Source: FEN-1279 sp964501535 (GTDB taxonomy: Bacteria > Bacteroidota > Ignavibacteria > Tepidaquicellales > Tepidaquicellaceae). Taken from it: DNA of 64,000 bases. Positions 1 to 7,980 of this stretch are shown piece after piece. Position numbers and translations under genes: made by a program. The stretch lies in NCBI GenBank assembly GCA_964501535.1, contig CAZCSV010000004.1:124001-188000 (forward strand), written 5' to 3'. How positions within the stretch are numbered: the first letter of the stretch is position 1; each line of letters starts with the position of its first letter. The notes beneath the pieces are model-generated. The model had not been told where the DNA came from and did no database searches. It saw only the letters and a list, made by a program, of their open reading frames with translations.

Positions 1-638
1 ACGAGACGACGCTGCCTGTAACGCTGGAGCAGATGATTTACCATACAAAAATTGTGAAGAAAGCAGTCGAGCGGGCGATGGTAGTAGCGGATATGACATT
101 TATGAGTTATCAGGTCGGAGTAAACGAGGCAGTCGAGAATTGCGGCAGGGTAATGAAGGAGACGGGGTGCGACGCAATAAAGATGGAGGGGGGAAAATAT
201 TTATCGGAATCCATACAGAGGCTTGTGGAAATCGGAATTCCGGTAATGGGACATCTTGGATTAACTCCACAGTCGATAAACAAGTTCGGGAGCTACAAAA
301 CACGCGGCACAGAGAAGGACGAGGCGCAACAGATATTCGATGATGCGATAGCGCTCGAGAGGGCGGGGTGTTTTTCGATTGTTCTGGAAAAAATCCCCGC
401 TGCACTGGGAAAAAAGATATCCAAGTCGCTCGGTATACCGACCATCGGAATCGGGGCAGGTCCTTATTGCGATGGGCAGGTGCTGGTAACGCACGATATG
501 CTCGGTATGATAGAGGAGTTCAAACCGCGTTTCGTAAGAAAGTATTTGAATCTTGCATCAGACATGAAGGATGCCTTCAGGAGATATATCAAGGATGTCA
601 AGGATAACAAATTTCCAACAAAGGACGAAAGCTATTAA
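1..638 (+). CDS. panB: 3-methyl-2-oxobutanoate hydroxymethyltransferase, 5' end cut by the window
   Basis: Only the C-terminal ~211 residues are present; the frame is already open at base 3 (ETTLPVTLEQM), so the start lies before the window and the first internal ATG at 33 is not the start. PanB adds a hydroxymethyl group from methylene-tetrahydrofolate to ketoisovalerate in pantothenate (CoA precursor) synthesis, in the cytoplasm. Visible family blocks are TTLPVTLEQMIYHTKIV, DAIKMEGG, PVMGHLGLTPQS and the GIPTIGIGAGPYCDGQVLV stretch, in the normal order. A TIM-barrel fold is known for the family. The next gene, mscS-like, begins 54 bases downstream on the same strand. Confidence 0.95.
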   Translation, partial: ETTLPVTLEQMIYHTKIVKKAVERAMVVADMTFMSYQVGVNEAVENCGRVMKETGCDAIKMEGGKYLSESIQRLVEIGIPVMGHLGLTPQSINKFGSYKTRGTEKDEAQQIFDDAIALERAGCFSIVLEKIPAALGKKISKSLGIPTIGIGAGPYCDGQVLVTHDMLGMIEEFKPRFVRKYLNLASDMKDAFRRYIKDVKDNKFPTKDESY

Positions 639-692
639 CAGCCGGCCGGTTTCTTCGGATAATTTTCATTGTAAAAAACCATATTCAGGATT

Positions 693-1517
693 ATGGACGT
701 ATTAAACCACACACTTTTTCAGATAGGTGATACTTCGGTTACAATTTTCTCGTTAATTGTAATTGCATCGGTTATTCTGGTTACGACAGCCATAGCGATA
801 GGGACGAGGAGGCTGCTGGTAAAAAGGGTATTTCCCCGTTACAGCATCGCACCCGGAATAGCAAAGGCATATTCAAGAATAATCTACTATATAATATTCG
901 TATCAGGTTTACTTATTGCAATAAACTCCGCGGGTATAAATGTATCGATATTATTTGCGGGAGGCGCCGCACTGCTTGTCGGTATTGGTTTCGGGATTCA
1001 GAACATCGTAAATAATTTCGTCAGCGGATTAATTCTCTTATTCGAGAGGCCGATAAAGGAGGGGGATTTCATAGAGGTTGACGGGATACTCGGCACGGTC
1101 GTTTCAATATCGGCACGCAGTACGAGGATACGGACTAATTCCGAAGTGATGATAATCGTTCCGAATTCAAAATTTCTCGAAAATAAAATCATAAACAGAA
1201 GTTACATAGAAAAGACGTGGATAGATGTACCCGTGAATATTTCTTACGAGACCGAATTCAAGAAAGTGTCGGAAATCTTATTGCGGGCGGCGAAGGCACA
1301 TCCGAAAGTAATACAGGAACAAGAACCGAGTGTAGGCATATCAGAGTTCGGTGACAGTTTTATGAAAGTAAAGTTATGGGTCTGTATAACGGAAAACAAA
1401 TCATATGCGATAATAAGGTCGGACATATTAAAAATAATTCTGGAGGAATTCAAGAAAGAGGGGATAGAGTTTCCGAGGTCGGTGACAGATGTGGAAGTAA
1501 GGGAAATCAAGAGATAG
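693..1517 (+). CDS. MscS-family small-conductance mechanosensitive channel
   Basis: The 274-residue protein has the minimal MscS architecture: hydrophobic segments at about residues 15-37, 62-80 and 86-118. The last is the pore helix rich in Gly and Ala (FAGGAALLVGIGFGIQNIV), followed by FVSGLILLFERPIKEGD and a beta-rich cytoplasmic vestibule. The family opens under membrane tension to release solutes during osmotic downshock; the protein should sit in the inner membrane. Its length is close to E. coli MscS (286 aa), so no large sensor domain is added. It lies between panB and a macrodomain gene (19-base gap), probably co-transcribed, but the neighbours do not point to a shared function. Confidence 0.93.
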   Translation: MDVLNHTLFQIGDTSVTIFSLIVIASVILVTTAIAIGTRRLLVKRVFPRYSIAPGIAKAYSRIIYYIIFVSGLLIAINSAGINVSILFAGGAALLVGIGFGIQNIVNNFVSGLILLFERPIKEGDFIEVDGILGTVVSISARSTRIRTNSEVMIIVPNSKFLENKIINRSYIEKTWIDVPVNISYETEFKKVSEILLRAAKAHPKVIQEQEPSVGISEFGDSFMKVKLWVCITENKSYAIIRSDILKIILEEFKKEGIEFPRSVTDVEVREIKR

Positions 1518-1536
1518 AGAAAAAAATTTATTCGTA

Positions 1537-2049
1537 ATGGACAAGAGAATTTCGATAATAATGGGAGACATAACGAAGCAGGAAACCGAAGCGATTGTAA
1601 ACGCTGCGAACACGAGCCTTTTGGGCGGCGGCGGAGTTGACGGTGCGATACACAGGGCAGCAGGGAGAGAGCTTTTAGATGAGTGCAGGAAGCTGAACGG
1701 CTGTCCGACGGGAGAGGCACGGATTACGAATGGATACAAACTGAAAGCAAAACATGTAATTCACACAGTCGGTCCTGTATGGAACGGGGGGAAATACAAC
1801 GAAGAGGAAAAGCTTGCGGGCTGTTACAGGAACTCGCTTTCGCTTGCGGTAAAGCACGGAATAAAATCGATTTCATTTCCTTCAATCGGCACGGGCATAT
1901 ACAGGTTTCCCGTGGACAGAGCCTCCCGGATTGCGTTGCGGGAGATAAACAATTTTCTCCGGAAAGACAAAACTTTACAGAGTGTAGTAATAGTATGCTT
2001 CGATAAAAACACATTTGATACATATAATTCATCCGCAACGAATTTGTAA
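1537..2049 (+). CDS. Macrodomain protein, O-acetyl-ADP-ribose deacetylase-like (YmdB type)
   Basis: A single macrodomain fills all 170 residues. Family motifs are clear: GDIT near residue 9, AIVNAANTSLLGGGGVDGAIH at about 18-38, the CPTGEARITNGYKL block, HTVGPVW, and SFPSIGTGIYRFP at about 109-121. These form the ADP-ribose pocket, and the Asn-Ala-Asn plus GGGVDGAIH residues are those used by YmdB/MacroD-type hydrolases on O-acetyl-ADP-ribose or ADP-ribosylated proteins. Hydrolase activity is therefore likely, but the natural substrate cannot be read from the sequence. It follows the mscS-like gene by 19 bases and is followed by palindromic repeats. Confidence 0.93.
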   Translation: MDKRISIIMGDITKQETEAIVNAANTSLLGGGGVDGAIHRAAGRELLDECRKLNGCPTGEARITNGYKLKAKHVIHTVGPVWNGGKYNEEEKLAGCYRNSLSLAVKHGIKSISFPSIGTGIYRFPVDRASRIALREINNFLRKDKTLQSVVIVCFDKNTFDTYNSSATNL

Positions 2050-2075
2050 TTACACGAAATATTATTAAAGATATT

Positions 2076-2141
2076 CGACTCCTAAAGGAGTCGTGTGTGG
2101 GGTTTCATCTCTTCTACCGATATTAAACTCCTAACGGAGTT
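2076..2141. repeat. Pair of short palindromes (CTCC..GGAG type), REP-like
   Basis: Two related palindromes lie in the gap after the macrodomain gene. The first (2076-2093) has perfect 8-base arms cgactcct/aggagtcg around aa. The second (2126-2141) has arms aactcc/ggagtt around taac. The shared CTCCTAA(A/C)GGAG core and the approximately 50-base spacing suggest one dispersed intergenic element rather than a terminator, since no T-run follows. Calling it REP-like is an inference; copy number elsewhere is unknown. Confidence 0.55.
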
Positions 2142-2234
2142 AGTTATAATTAAGAAATTTCAAGAAAAAGATTCAGTTAGGAATCAAATATCAATAACTT
2201 GTTTTACAAAATTATTATTCATAAATTTTAAGCG

Positions 2235-2888
2235 ATGAGTAAAGGGGATTACATAGGAGTAATCGGAGATATTCACGGTTGCATAAAAACACTTCGGGCA
2301 GTATACAACAAATTAAAAGACGAGACGGAAGAAATATACACGGTAGGGGATTTAATCGACCGCGGACCGTCTTCAAAGAGCGTAGTTGAGTTTTGCATAG
2401 ACAAAAACATCAAATTCACAAAGGGTAATCACGAAGATATGCTGATAGATGCAATCGAGCATCCGAGTGAATTCAATATTTTTCTGCATTACAAAAACGG
2501 CGGAATGAGCACGGCGAAGTCATACATAAACAAGTCGTCGGTAGACGATTATCCCGAGTATTTCGAAGAAGTGAAATCGTCGGGGCATTACGACTGCCTG
2601 AAGCATCTTCCGCTCACTTACGATTTTCCGAAGGTAATAATTTCCCATGCGGGAATAGTGGAAGGTGGCGACAGGGAAACGATTTTATGGAACAAGACCA
2701 TTCCTCTCCAGCAGCTCGACAAAGTTCAAATCATAGGGCACACGCCATACAGGAGCTATCTTTACTACGAAGATTATTATATCAACATAGATACGGGATG
2801 CGTTTACGACAATAAGCTTACGGGCATCGTAGTTGATATACACACCGGGAAGCTGATAAAATGCATCGAGGAATACTGCAAGGATTAA
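2235..2888 (+). CDS. PPP-family metallophosphatase (serine/threonine phosphatase or diadenosine tetraphosphatase type)
   Basis: The 217-residue protein carries the full PPP metal-binding signature: GDIHG at 11-15, GDLIDRGP at 38-45, GNHED at 64-68, then ISHAG and IIGHTP for the later histidines. These residues bind two metal ions in PrpA/PrpB-type protein phosphatases and in ApaH-like nucleotide hydrolases. No signal peptide or extra domain is seen, so it should be cytoplasmic. Which substrate class it uses cannot be decided from the sequence; the length fits bacterial PrpA-like proteins. It stands alone, with palindromes upstream and an A+T-rich accessory patch downstream. Confidence 0.9.
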   Translation: MSKGDYIGVIGDIHGCIKTLRAVYNKLKDETEEIYTVGDLIDRGPSSKSVVEFCIDKNIKFTKGNHEDMLIDAIEHPSEFNIFLHYKNGGMSTAKSYINKSSVDDYPEYFEEVKSSGHYDCLKHLPLTYDFPKVIISHAGIVEGGDRETILWNKTIPLQQLDKVQIIGHTPYRSYLYYEDYYINIDTGCVYDNKLTGIVVDIHTGKLIKCIEEYCKD

Positions 2889-3300
2889 ATGCCTCAGAGG
2901 GAACTGAGATTTGCGTTACTTGCCGCTGCAAAAGGCTCAGCAACACGCAGTCAAATTCGAAAAACAAATCATTAATTTTACAAGACAGGAATTTTTGTTG
3001 CTGAGTGTTGCATTTTGTTGCAATTTGTTGCTCTGCGGTTTTATTGCTCGATTTATCAGTAATTTATTTTCAAATTTCAGAGCAACATTTGTTGCTGTGG
3101 AGAGCAACGCGGGAAACGGTGTTGCTGTGCAAGAGAGCGGGAATTCATGTCAAAGAACGAAAGCCATAATAATATATGGTATTTTGATTTAATTGTCAAC
3201 GAGAAAATATCGGGTGTTAAAATTAAAAGCGGATGGAGAAAATAAAAATTAAAGTTTCGCAGTTGTTATAGGGTTGCAGATTTGAGAGATATTGGATTGT
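2889..3300. other. Gene-poor segment rich in GTTGC/GCAAC pentamers
   Basis: No convincing gene is seen in these 412 bases. The pentamer GTTGC (or GCAAC) occurs nine times: 2940, 2997, 3007, 3017, 3027, 3082, 3091, 3104 and 3121. Four copies (2997-3031) are spaced exactly 10 bases apart, one helical turn. A perfect 7-base palindrome with a 2-base spacer, agcaacatttgttgct, lies at 3081-3096. A 32-codon ORF runs from ATG 3147 to 3245 on the plus strand (starts MSKNESHNNIWYFDL), but nothing supports its translation. An open frame across 2911-3192 has unnatural composition and is not called. Confidence 0.5.
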
Positions 3301-3549
3301 TTATTTTCCGTCTTTGACCTGATTAGAAAGTTGAGCGATTAGATGAGAGGGATACGTATAAGTTTTTTTATACTTAATTCCCAGTTGTTCTACCGGATTG
3401 AGCAATTCAATTCCCACAACATCACCGTCTTTGTTAAAATCAACAAGGAAGTCATCTCCGATTTCAACAGTTCTGGTAATTTTTGTTTTTTTAGTATCGG
3501 TTTTGAGATATCCGATATTTTTTTCGATATTAATTTTTAAATTTTTCAT
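3301..3549 (-). CDS. DUF2283 family small protein, antitoxin-like
   Basis: The 82-residue protein resembles DUF2283: a strand ending GYLKTD, a TRTVEIGDDFLVDFNKDGDVVGIELL core, then a Lys/Tyr-rich tail. The VDFNKDGDVVGIELL turn is the hallmark. DUF2283 genes are often found directly beside DUF4258 genes, and this one starts 9 bases after a DUF4258 gene on the same strand, so the two are probably one transcript. By analogy it may be the antitoxin-like partner, but this has not been established for this family as far as I know. Biochemical role unknown. Confidence 0.75.
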   Translation of the reverse strand: MKNLKINIEKNIGYLKTDTKKTKITRTVEIGDDFLVDFNKDGDVVGIELLNPVEQLGIKYKKTYTYPSHLIAQLSNQVKDGK

Positions 3550-3558
3550 CGGGTTAAT

Positions 3559-3810
3559 TTAATAAAATTTTTGATAAACAGAAATGACATCAATTACATC
3601 ATTTATTTTATCAGCTATTACAATAACGGTTTCATGAGTATATTTATCATCTTTAGTAATTCTTAAGCTGAAATCTTTAACAAATTTTAATCTCCCGTGT
3701 TTTGCTGGGTATTTAATACCTTTTCTTATGGTTTCAATGACTTCACTTTCGGAGATTCCCCGTGATTTCATCCTATCACGAGCATGTTCTATTATGTTTA
3801 TTGGTGGCAT
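3559..3810 (-). CDS. DUF4258 family small protein, possible RelE/BrnT-like toxin
   Basis: The 83-residue protein begins MPPINIIEHARDRMKSRGIS, the H-A..RM..R.I pattern typical of DUF4258, followed by a helix with EVIETIRKG and a beta-rich C-terminal half (FVKDFSLRITKDD, HETVIVIADK, DVISVYQ). This small alpha/beta arrangement is compared with RelE/BrnT-type toxins. It precedes DUF2283 by 9 bases in the same direction. A toxin-antitoxin reading rests on that pairing and small size; a simple conserved pair of unknown role is the alternative. Codon use is A+T-rich, like the neighbouring accessory genes. Confidence 0.75.
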   Translation of the reverse strand: MPPINIIEHARDRMKSRGISESEVIETIRKGIKYPAKHGRLKFVKDFSLRITKDDKYTHETVIVIADKINDVIDVISVYQKFY

Positions 3811-3868
3811 TTGATTAATTAAAAAATGGTGTTCTTAAAATTTTAATTTTACAAATGATATTAGATTA

Positions 3869-4015
3869 TTACTTTAGGTCTTTTTTATAAACTTTTGAAA
3901 CCCGCAAATATTCATCAATTATATCTTGGAAAGAAATGTTGCTTCGTTCAAAAAATTTAACAAATTTTCTAATCCTTATGGATTTCTCCGTATTCTTTGA
4001 TTTTTTGTTTTTCAT
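3869..4015 (-). CDS. 48-residue basic ORF overlapping the upstream gene by ATGA
   Basis: Reading the minus strand from the ATG at 4015 gives 48 codons to a TAA at 3869. The protein is Lys/Arg-rich at its N-terminus (first residues MKNKKSKNTEKSIRIRKF) and ends in VSKVYKKDLK. Its ATG shares four bases (ATGA) with the stop of the 195-residue gene upstream, the usual sign of translational coupling. I recognise no family. The basic N-terminus and a short helix-prone middle (ISFQDIIDEYLRVSK) could suit a nucleic-acid-binding or antitoxin-like partner, but that is speculation. Confidence 0.45.
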   Translation of the reverse strand: MKNKKSKNTEKSIRIRKFVKFFERSNISFQDIIDEYLRVSKVYKKDLK

Positions 4016-4599
4016 TGATTTTTATTACACTTTGGAAATAAATCAATTAAAATAATTTCTAACTTATATAATCTTGCTAAATTTATGTATTGTTTAATCA
4101 TAGGAGAAGTAGATACTTTAATGTATCCACTTTTTTTGGCCCCGGAATAATTATGATTTTTCATACATAAATAAAGTTTCTTAACTCTTGAATCCAAAAG
4201 AGCTTTTAAAACATCTTTAAAAAATTCAGCAAATGCATCTGCTAAGCTTATTTCAAAAGCACAACCTGTTTCAGTATCAAGAATATCAAATGCCATAAGT
4301 TTCGATGTATCAATATCATTATTAATATTTTGATCCAAAAATCTTAATTGCATATTTTCTGCTACATTTGCTTCAACTTTAATTCTCTTTTTACCGAACT
4401 CTTCAAGAATTTTTTCTTGAAGTTTTTTTACAGTTCTAGATGTTTTAGCTTCATCTGGAGAATTTGATTTTAGTCCAATCTGTTTTAACCAATTGGTTTT
4501 ATAGTTGGCAAATTTAATTCCTTCCTTATTCGTTTTAATTTCAAATTTATTAGAAAAAAATGAAATGATTTCGTCAATAATATCCTGTTCTGGCAACAT
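4012..4599 (-). CDS. Hypothetical protein, possible restriction-endonuclease-like fold
   Basis: The 195-residue protein is not recognised. It is cytoplasmic in style with no membrane segment. The N-terminal half is helical and Lys-rich. The C-terminal half has alternating strands and helices, including AFDILDTETGCAFEIS and VKKLYLCMKNH, which loosely recalls the D...ExK core of PD-(D/E)XK nucleases, though the canonical Lys is missing (EIS). It heads a minus-strand set with the coupled 48-residue ORF and, further down, the DUF4258/DUF2283 pair, all A+T-richer than the flanking housekeeping genes. A defence or addiction role is a guess from that context only. Confidence 0.6.
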   Translation of the reverse strand: MLPEQDIIDEIISFFSNKFEIKTNKEGIKFANYKTNWLKQIGLKSNSPDEAKTSRTVKKLQEKILEEFGKKRIKVEANVAENMQLRFLDQNINNDIDTSKLMAFDILDTETGCAFEISLADAFAEFFKDVLKALLDSRVKKLYLCMKNHNYSGAKKSGYIKVSTSPMIKQYINLARLYKLEIILIDLFPKCNKNQ

Positions 4600-4755
4600 T
4601 AAAAGATTATTAAGTTAATAAACAAACCCCATTAAGAAAAAAAGTATTTATTAATTTTAATTAAAATAATTATTTATATTTAACAAAACTGAATATTATA
4701 TTCAAGTTATTTTTGTAATACAAGTATTATTATATGTTATGAAAGCGTTATTAAA

Positions 4756-6210
4756 TTACGGTTTTACAATTTCTCTTTTATACTCGCCGTTTGCGAGGTT
4801 GAGGGTGGTGAGGTAAGCGAGGCGCGTTATTTTTTCAAATAAGTTCTGGTTAAGTGTTTCGGGTAAATCGGATGTAAGGTGCAGGTGCTCATAGCTATTT
4901 GTGGTAACGAAGTAGAGGCAGGGAATTCCTTTTTGGTGGAAAGGAGTAGCGTCGGCACCGCCGCCGTTCCAGGTATTTAAAACCATTTGTTTAACAAAAA
5001 GCGAATCGAGTGAGCGAGTGAGCTGCCAGAGTTCGGGAGCACTTTTGCCGTTACCGATTCTGACGCTGTCCCCGAACCCGACGCAATCCATATTGAGCAT
5101 AGCGGTAACCTTTTCGAGCGGTACAAGCGGATTTTCGGTGAAGTGTGTTGCCCCATTGAGTCCAGATTCTTCGTTAGAGAACAGTATAAAGACGACGGAG
5201 CGTTTCGGTTTAATTTTATTATGAACGAAAGCTCTTGCGATTTCGAGGACTGCGGAAGAGCCGGAGGCGTTGTCATTTGCACCGGGGAAATAAATTTCGT
5301 CTGCCTGACCGCCGACGTGGTCGAGGTGGGCGCCGAGGATTACATATTCGTCGGTTTCGCCCTCGAGCATACCTACAACGTTCATTGTGTTACGCTCTTT
5401 TTCGTATATGGTATTTATATTCAGTTCGGCATCGATTTTCAGGTCGAGAGATTTCGGCGATTTCAGCGAATCGATTTCGGTCTGCAATTCTTTCAATGTA
5501 TACGGGGAATTTTTCAGGAGTTCATTAGCGACTTCGATATCGATTTGCATCATAGGAAAATTTTGGATATAATTTCCCTCGCCGTCCATCACGCTGCCGA
5601 TAGGTTTCTGGGGGTTTAGGTCATTTGGTTTCGAGACAAAGAGGATTGCAAGTGCGCCATTTTCTGAGGCGATTTTTTCCCTATAGCGGAGTGAGGCATT
5701 CCAGTTGCTGTCGCTGATTTTCCAGTTCGGGACCTGTTTGAACATTATAAGGATTTTGCCTTTAACGTCGAAATTTTCGTAGTCGTTATATCCGTTTTCC
5801 GAGAAACCGTATCCGCAGAAAGCGACGGGGGCGATAAAACGACCGGAGCCCGAGAATCCGCGGCAGACAAAGTCTTTGCCGAGTTTAAATTCTTTTTTTG
5901 TTTTATTGTTTTCGATTAAACTGAATTTACAGGGGGTAACGATTTCGTTATATTCAGTTTTAAAGTTCTGGAAATAATTTTTATTTCCGAGCGGTTTCAA
6001 TCCAAGTTTATAGAATTCATTGGCGATAAAATCGGCGGCTTTATAATATCCCTTACTTCCGCCGAGTCTGCCCTGTAATTCCTTGGAAGCGAGGTATGAA
6101 TCAGTTTTCATCAGATTTGTTTTACATACTGACGAAACGCCGGTTGTATCCTGCGAATATATGCTATGGCAGAGAAATATTGCCGAGAAAATTAAAATTA
6201 AAGTTTTCAT
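4756..6210 (-). CDS. Secreted M28-family zinc aminopeptidase with inserted PA domain
   Basis: Residues 1-19 form a signal peptide (hydrophobic LILIFSAIFL core, cleavage near YSQ), so the 484-residue enzyme is exported. A PA-like insert spans about 125-255. The M28 zinc core follows: HLDHVGG with His295, GANDNASG with Asp313, FSNEESG with Glu347/Glu348, MDCVG with Asp375, and a late EHLHL histidine. These are the ligands and catalytic Glu of bacterial leucyl-type aminopeptidases, which trim N-terminal residues from peptides. No T9SS sorting domain is present, so a periplasmic site is likely. It is divergent from aat, with a 53-base shared upstream region. Confidence 0.93.
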   Translation of the reverse strand: MKTLILIFSAIFLCHSIYSQDTTGVSSVCKTNLMKTDSYLASKELQGRLGGSKGYYKAADFIANEFYKLGLKPLGNKNYFQNFKTEYNEIVTPCKFSLIENNKTKKEFKLGKDFVCRGFSGSGRFIAPVAFCGYGFSENGYNDYENFDVKGKILIMFKQVPNWKISDSNWNASLRYREKIASENGALAILFVSKPNDLNPQKPIGSVMDGEGNYIQNFPMMQIDIEVANELLKNSPYTLKELQTEIDSLKSPKSLDLKIDAELNINTIYEKERNTMNVVGMLEGETDEYVILGAHLDHVGGQADEIYFPGANDNASGSSAVLEIARAFVHNKIKPKRSVVFILFSNEESGLNGATHFTENPLVPLEKVTAMLNMDCVGFGDSVRIGNGKSAPELWQLTRSLDSLFVKQMVLNTWNGGGADATPFHQKGIPCLYFVTTNSYEHLHLTSDLPETLNQNLFEKITRLAYLTTLNLANGEYKREIVKP

Positions 6211-6263
6211 AAAATTGGATTTACTGCAAGATATATTATTTATATTTTAACAACAATAAAAAT

Positions 6264-6875
6264 ATGCAGAATATTTCCGATAAAATATATTCCCTTTCGC
6301 CTGTAGAGGTGCTGAACGGATATGCGAACGGATTTTTTCCGATGGGAGATTCGGAGAATACCATAGGATGGTACGAGGCAGACCCGAGGGCAATAATACC
6401 GATAAAAAATCCGGAAGACAGAATCAAGACAGCACGCTCATTAAATCAGGTATTAAAGAAAGGTATATACGAGATAAAGATTGACACGGCTTTTGAAGAG
6501 GTGATTAAGAAATGTTCCGAGAGAGAGGAAACGTGGATAAACAAGATTATTATAGATGTATATACCGAACTGCACAAGCAGGGATATGCACACAGTGTAG
6601 AGGCATGGAAAGGGGACGAGCTTGCGGGCGGATTATACGGAGTGGCGTTACGGGGAGCGTTTTTCGGCGAGTCTATGTTTCATGCGGAGCCCAACGCATC
6701 GAAGGTATGCGTGGTAAGATTATATGAACTGCTGAAAAAAAACAGGTACAGGATTTTTGACATTCAGATGATAACACCGGTTTTCAAATCTTTCGGAGCG
6801 GTACAGATACCGAAAGCGGAATATTTAAGCGAGCTGAAAGATGCAATGAGGGTAACGAGGAAGTTTGAATATTAA
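6264..6875 (+). CDS. aat: Leucyl/phenylalanyl-tRNA--protein transferase
   Basis: The 203-residue protein matches Aat, which adds Leu or Phe from aminoacyl-tRNA to N-terminal Lys or Arg, marking proteins for ClpS-ClpAP degradation (N-degron pathway). Family blocks are NGYANGFFPMG near the start, IGWYEADPRAIIPI, ETWINKIIIDVY, AHSVEAW, the LAGGLYGVALRGAFFGESMF core and FDIQMITPVFKSFGA. It is a little shorter than E. coli Aat (234 aa), mostly at the N-terminus, and looks complete. It is cytoplasmic and divergently transcribed from the M28 peptidase gene; no clpS or clpA is in the window. Confidence 0.96.
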   Translation: MQNISDKIYSLSPVEVLNGYANGFFPMGDSENTIGWYEADPRAIIPIKNPEDRIKTARSLNQVLKKGIYEIKIDTAFEEVIKKCSEREETWINKIIIDVYTELHKQGYAHSVEAWKGDELAGGLYGVALRGAFFGESMFHAEPNASKVCVVRLYELLKKNRYRIFDIQMITPVFKSFGAVQIPKAEYLSELKDAMRVTRKFEY

Positions 6876-6937
6876 TACAGATATAAAACTTATTATTTAA
6901 TCATATAAAGATTGTTCTTAATAAAAATAAAAAATAA

Positions 6938-7288
6938 ATGGACATAAAAGGCAAGCTACATCAGGTATATCCGACGAAACAGGTTACGGGGACATTTCAG
7001 AAGCGGGAATTTGTGCTGGAGTACACGGACAATCCAAAGTATCCGCAGTACATCAAGTTCGATTTAGCGCAGGACAACTGCGTACTGATAGACCAGTTCA
7101 GCAAGGGAGATATGATAGACGTATATTTCGATTTAACGGGGAGACCGTGGACGAATCCGCAGGGGGAGACTGTATATTTCAATTCGCTTCGTGTATGGAA
7201 AATCGAAAAGGCAGATGAGACCGGGCACGCGAAGGAAGTCGGGGATTTCATACCTCCGGAAGTAGATGATTTCGAGACGCCGTTTTAA
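6938..7288 (+). CDS. DUF3127 domain protein (OB-fold, SSB-like)
   Basis: The 116-residue protein fits DUF3127, a small family common in Bacteroidota. It starts MDIKGKLHQVYPTKQVTGTF, continues with KREFVLEYTDNPKYPQYIKF and ends its core with VYFDLTGRPWTNPQGE and FNSLRVWKIE. The strand pattern suggests an OB fold, and an SSB-like role has been proposed from structure-type arguments, but no function is established. The C-terminal tail is acidic and ends in DDFETPF, which resembles the acidic, Phe-terminated tips of SSB proteins. It lies 62 bases after aat, same strand. Confidence 0.85.
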   Translation: MDIKGKLHQVYPTKQVTGTFQKREFVLEYTDNPKYPQYIKFDLAQDNCVLIDQFSKGDMIDVYFDLTGRPWTNPQGETVYFNSLRVWKIEKADETGHAKEVGDFIPPEVDDFETPF

Positions 7289-7316
7289 GAGCAGAAATAA
7301 AGTGAAAAGTTGAAAG

Positions 7317-7399
7317 TTTTAAAGCAGGAGCTTTTAAAAAAAGGAAAATGTGAAATGTCTTGCCGTGGTGGTCAAACGTGAGAGACCAATAATTTTTTT
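7317..7399. terminator. Weak convergent terminator region
   Basis: Between the convergent DUF3127 and membrane-protein genes there are two small hairpins. One has arms 7317-7325 and 7330-7339 (ttttaaagc/gcttttaaaa, one bulge) followed by A-rich sequence. The other has 5-base arms tggtc (7369-7373) and gacca (7384-7388) followed by a seven-T run at 7393-7399. Either could end transcription; the stems are short. Confidence 0.4.
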
Positions 7400-7402
7400 A
7401 CT

Positions 7403-7846
7403 TTATAACCCTTTGACTTTCAGGTAGTCATCGCTTTTCGGAAAGTTCAGAATTATAAAGAAGACAGCAACCAGAAAGCCCGCGGTTGCATAAATCAGAT
7501 TCTGATTCACAAAAAGATTGGTCGCAATACAGAACAGCCCGCCCAAGTCGCACATTGCAAAAGGAGCTATATGAGCGTTAAAATATTTACCCGCGAAGTT
7601 ATTCCCGTCGAGATTTTTCAGCATCATTTTTTTGATGGTATAAGAAGGAACGCAGAAAATGCAACAAATAATAAAAGACAGGAGATTGAAAGCAGAAAGT
7701 TCTTCGTTAATATAGCTTCCCGAAACGATTAGTCCCATACCATAAACAATAACTATGCCGAGCAGGATAGCAATACCCAGCATTCTGATTCTTCTTGCCA
7801 TAAAAACCAGGTCGACCTCTTTGACCAGATTGCTTTTATTTTCCAT
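7403..7846 (-). CDS. Small integral membrane protein, four predicted TM segments
   Basis: From the ATG at 7846 the protein has 147 residues, beginning MENKSNLVKEVDLVF. The frame is open upstream to 7942, but those extra residues are low-complexity Leu/Ile/Asn, so the later start is chosen. Four hydrophobic stretches are visible (LGIAILLGIVIVYGMGLIV, AFNLLSFIICCIFCV, FAMCDLGGLFCIATNLFV, IYATAGFLVAVFFIILNF). It should sit in the inner membrane. I recognise no family or conserved catalytic residue. It is convergent with DUF3127 and divergent from ruvB. Confidence 0.7.
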   Translation of the reverse strand: MENKSNLVKEVDLVFMARRIRMLGIAILLGIVIVYGMGLIVSGSYINEELSAFNLLSFIICCIFCVPSYTIKKMMLKNLDGNNFAGKYFNAHIAPFAMCDLGGLFCIATNLFVNQNLIYATAGFLVAVFFIILNFPKSDDYLKVKGL

Positions 7847-7980
7847 ATTATTATTTGTTTTGTTAATGTTCAAAATTAACATTATTTTTAATAAGATTTT
7901 ATATAATAATAAATGTAAACTCAACAGTTGGAGAATAACCACTGTAAAAAATAAAGAATATAAAATCAGACAGATAAAGT

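Noticed and set aside
1244..1739. Long opposite-strand open frames across mscS and the macrodomain gene
   Set aside because: They are shadows of well-supported plus-strand genes and match no family pattern.
2911..3192. 93-residue open frame on the plus strand
   Set aside because: Its composition is unlike the neighbouring proteins, it runs through the GTTGC-rich array, and no start signal or family match is visible.
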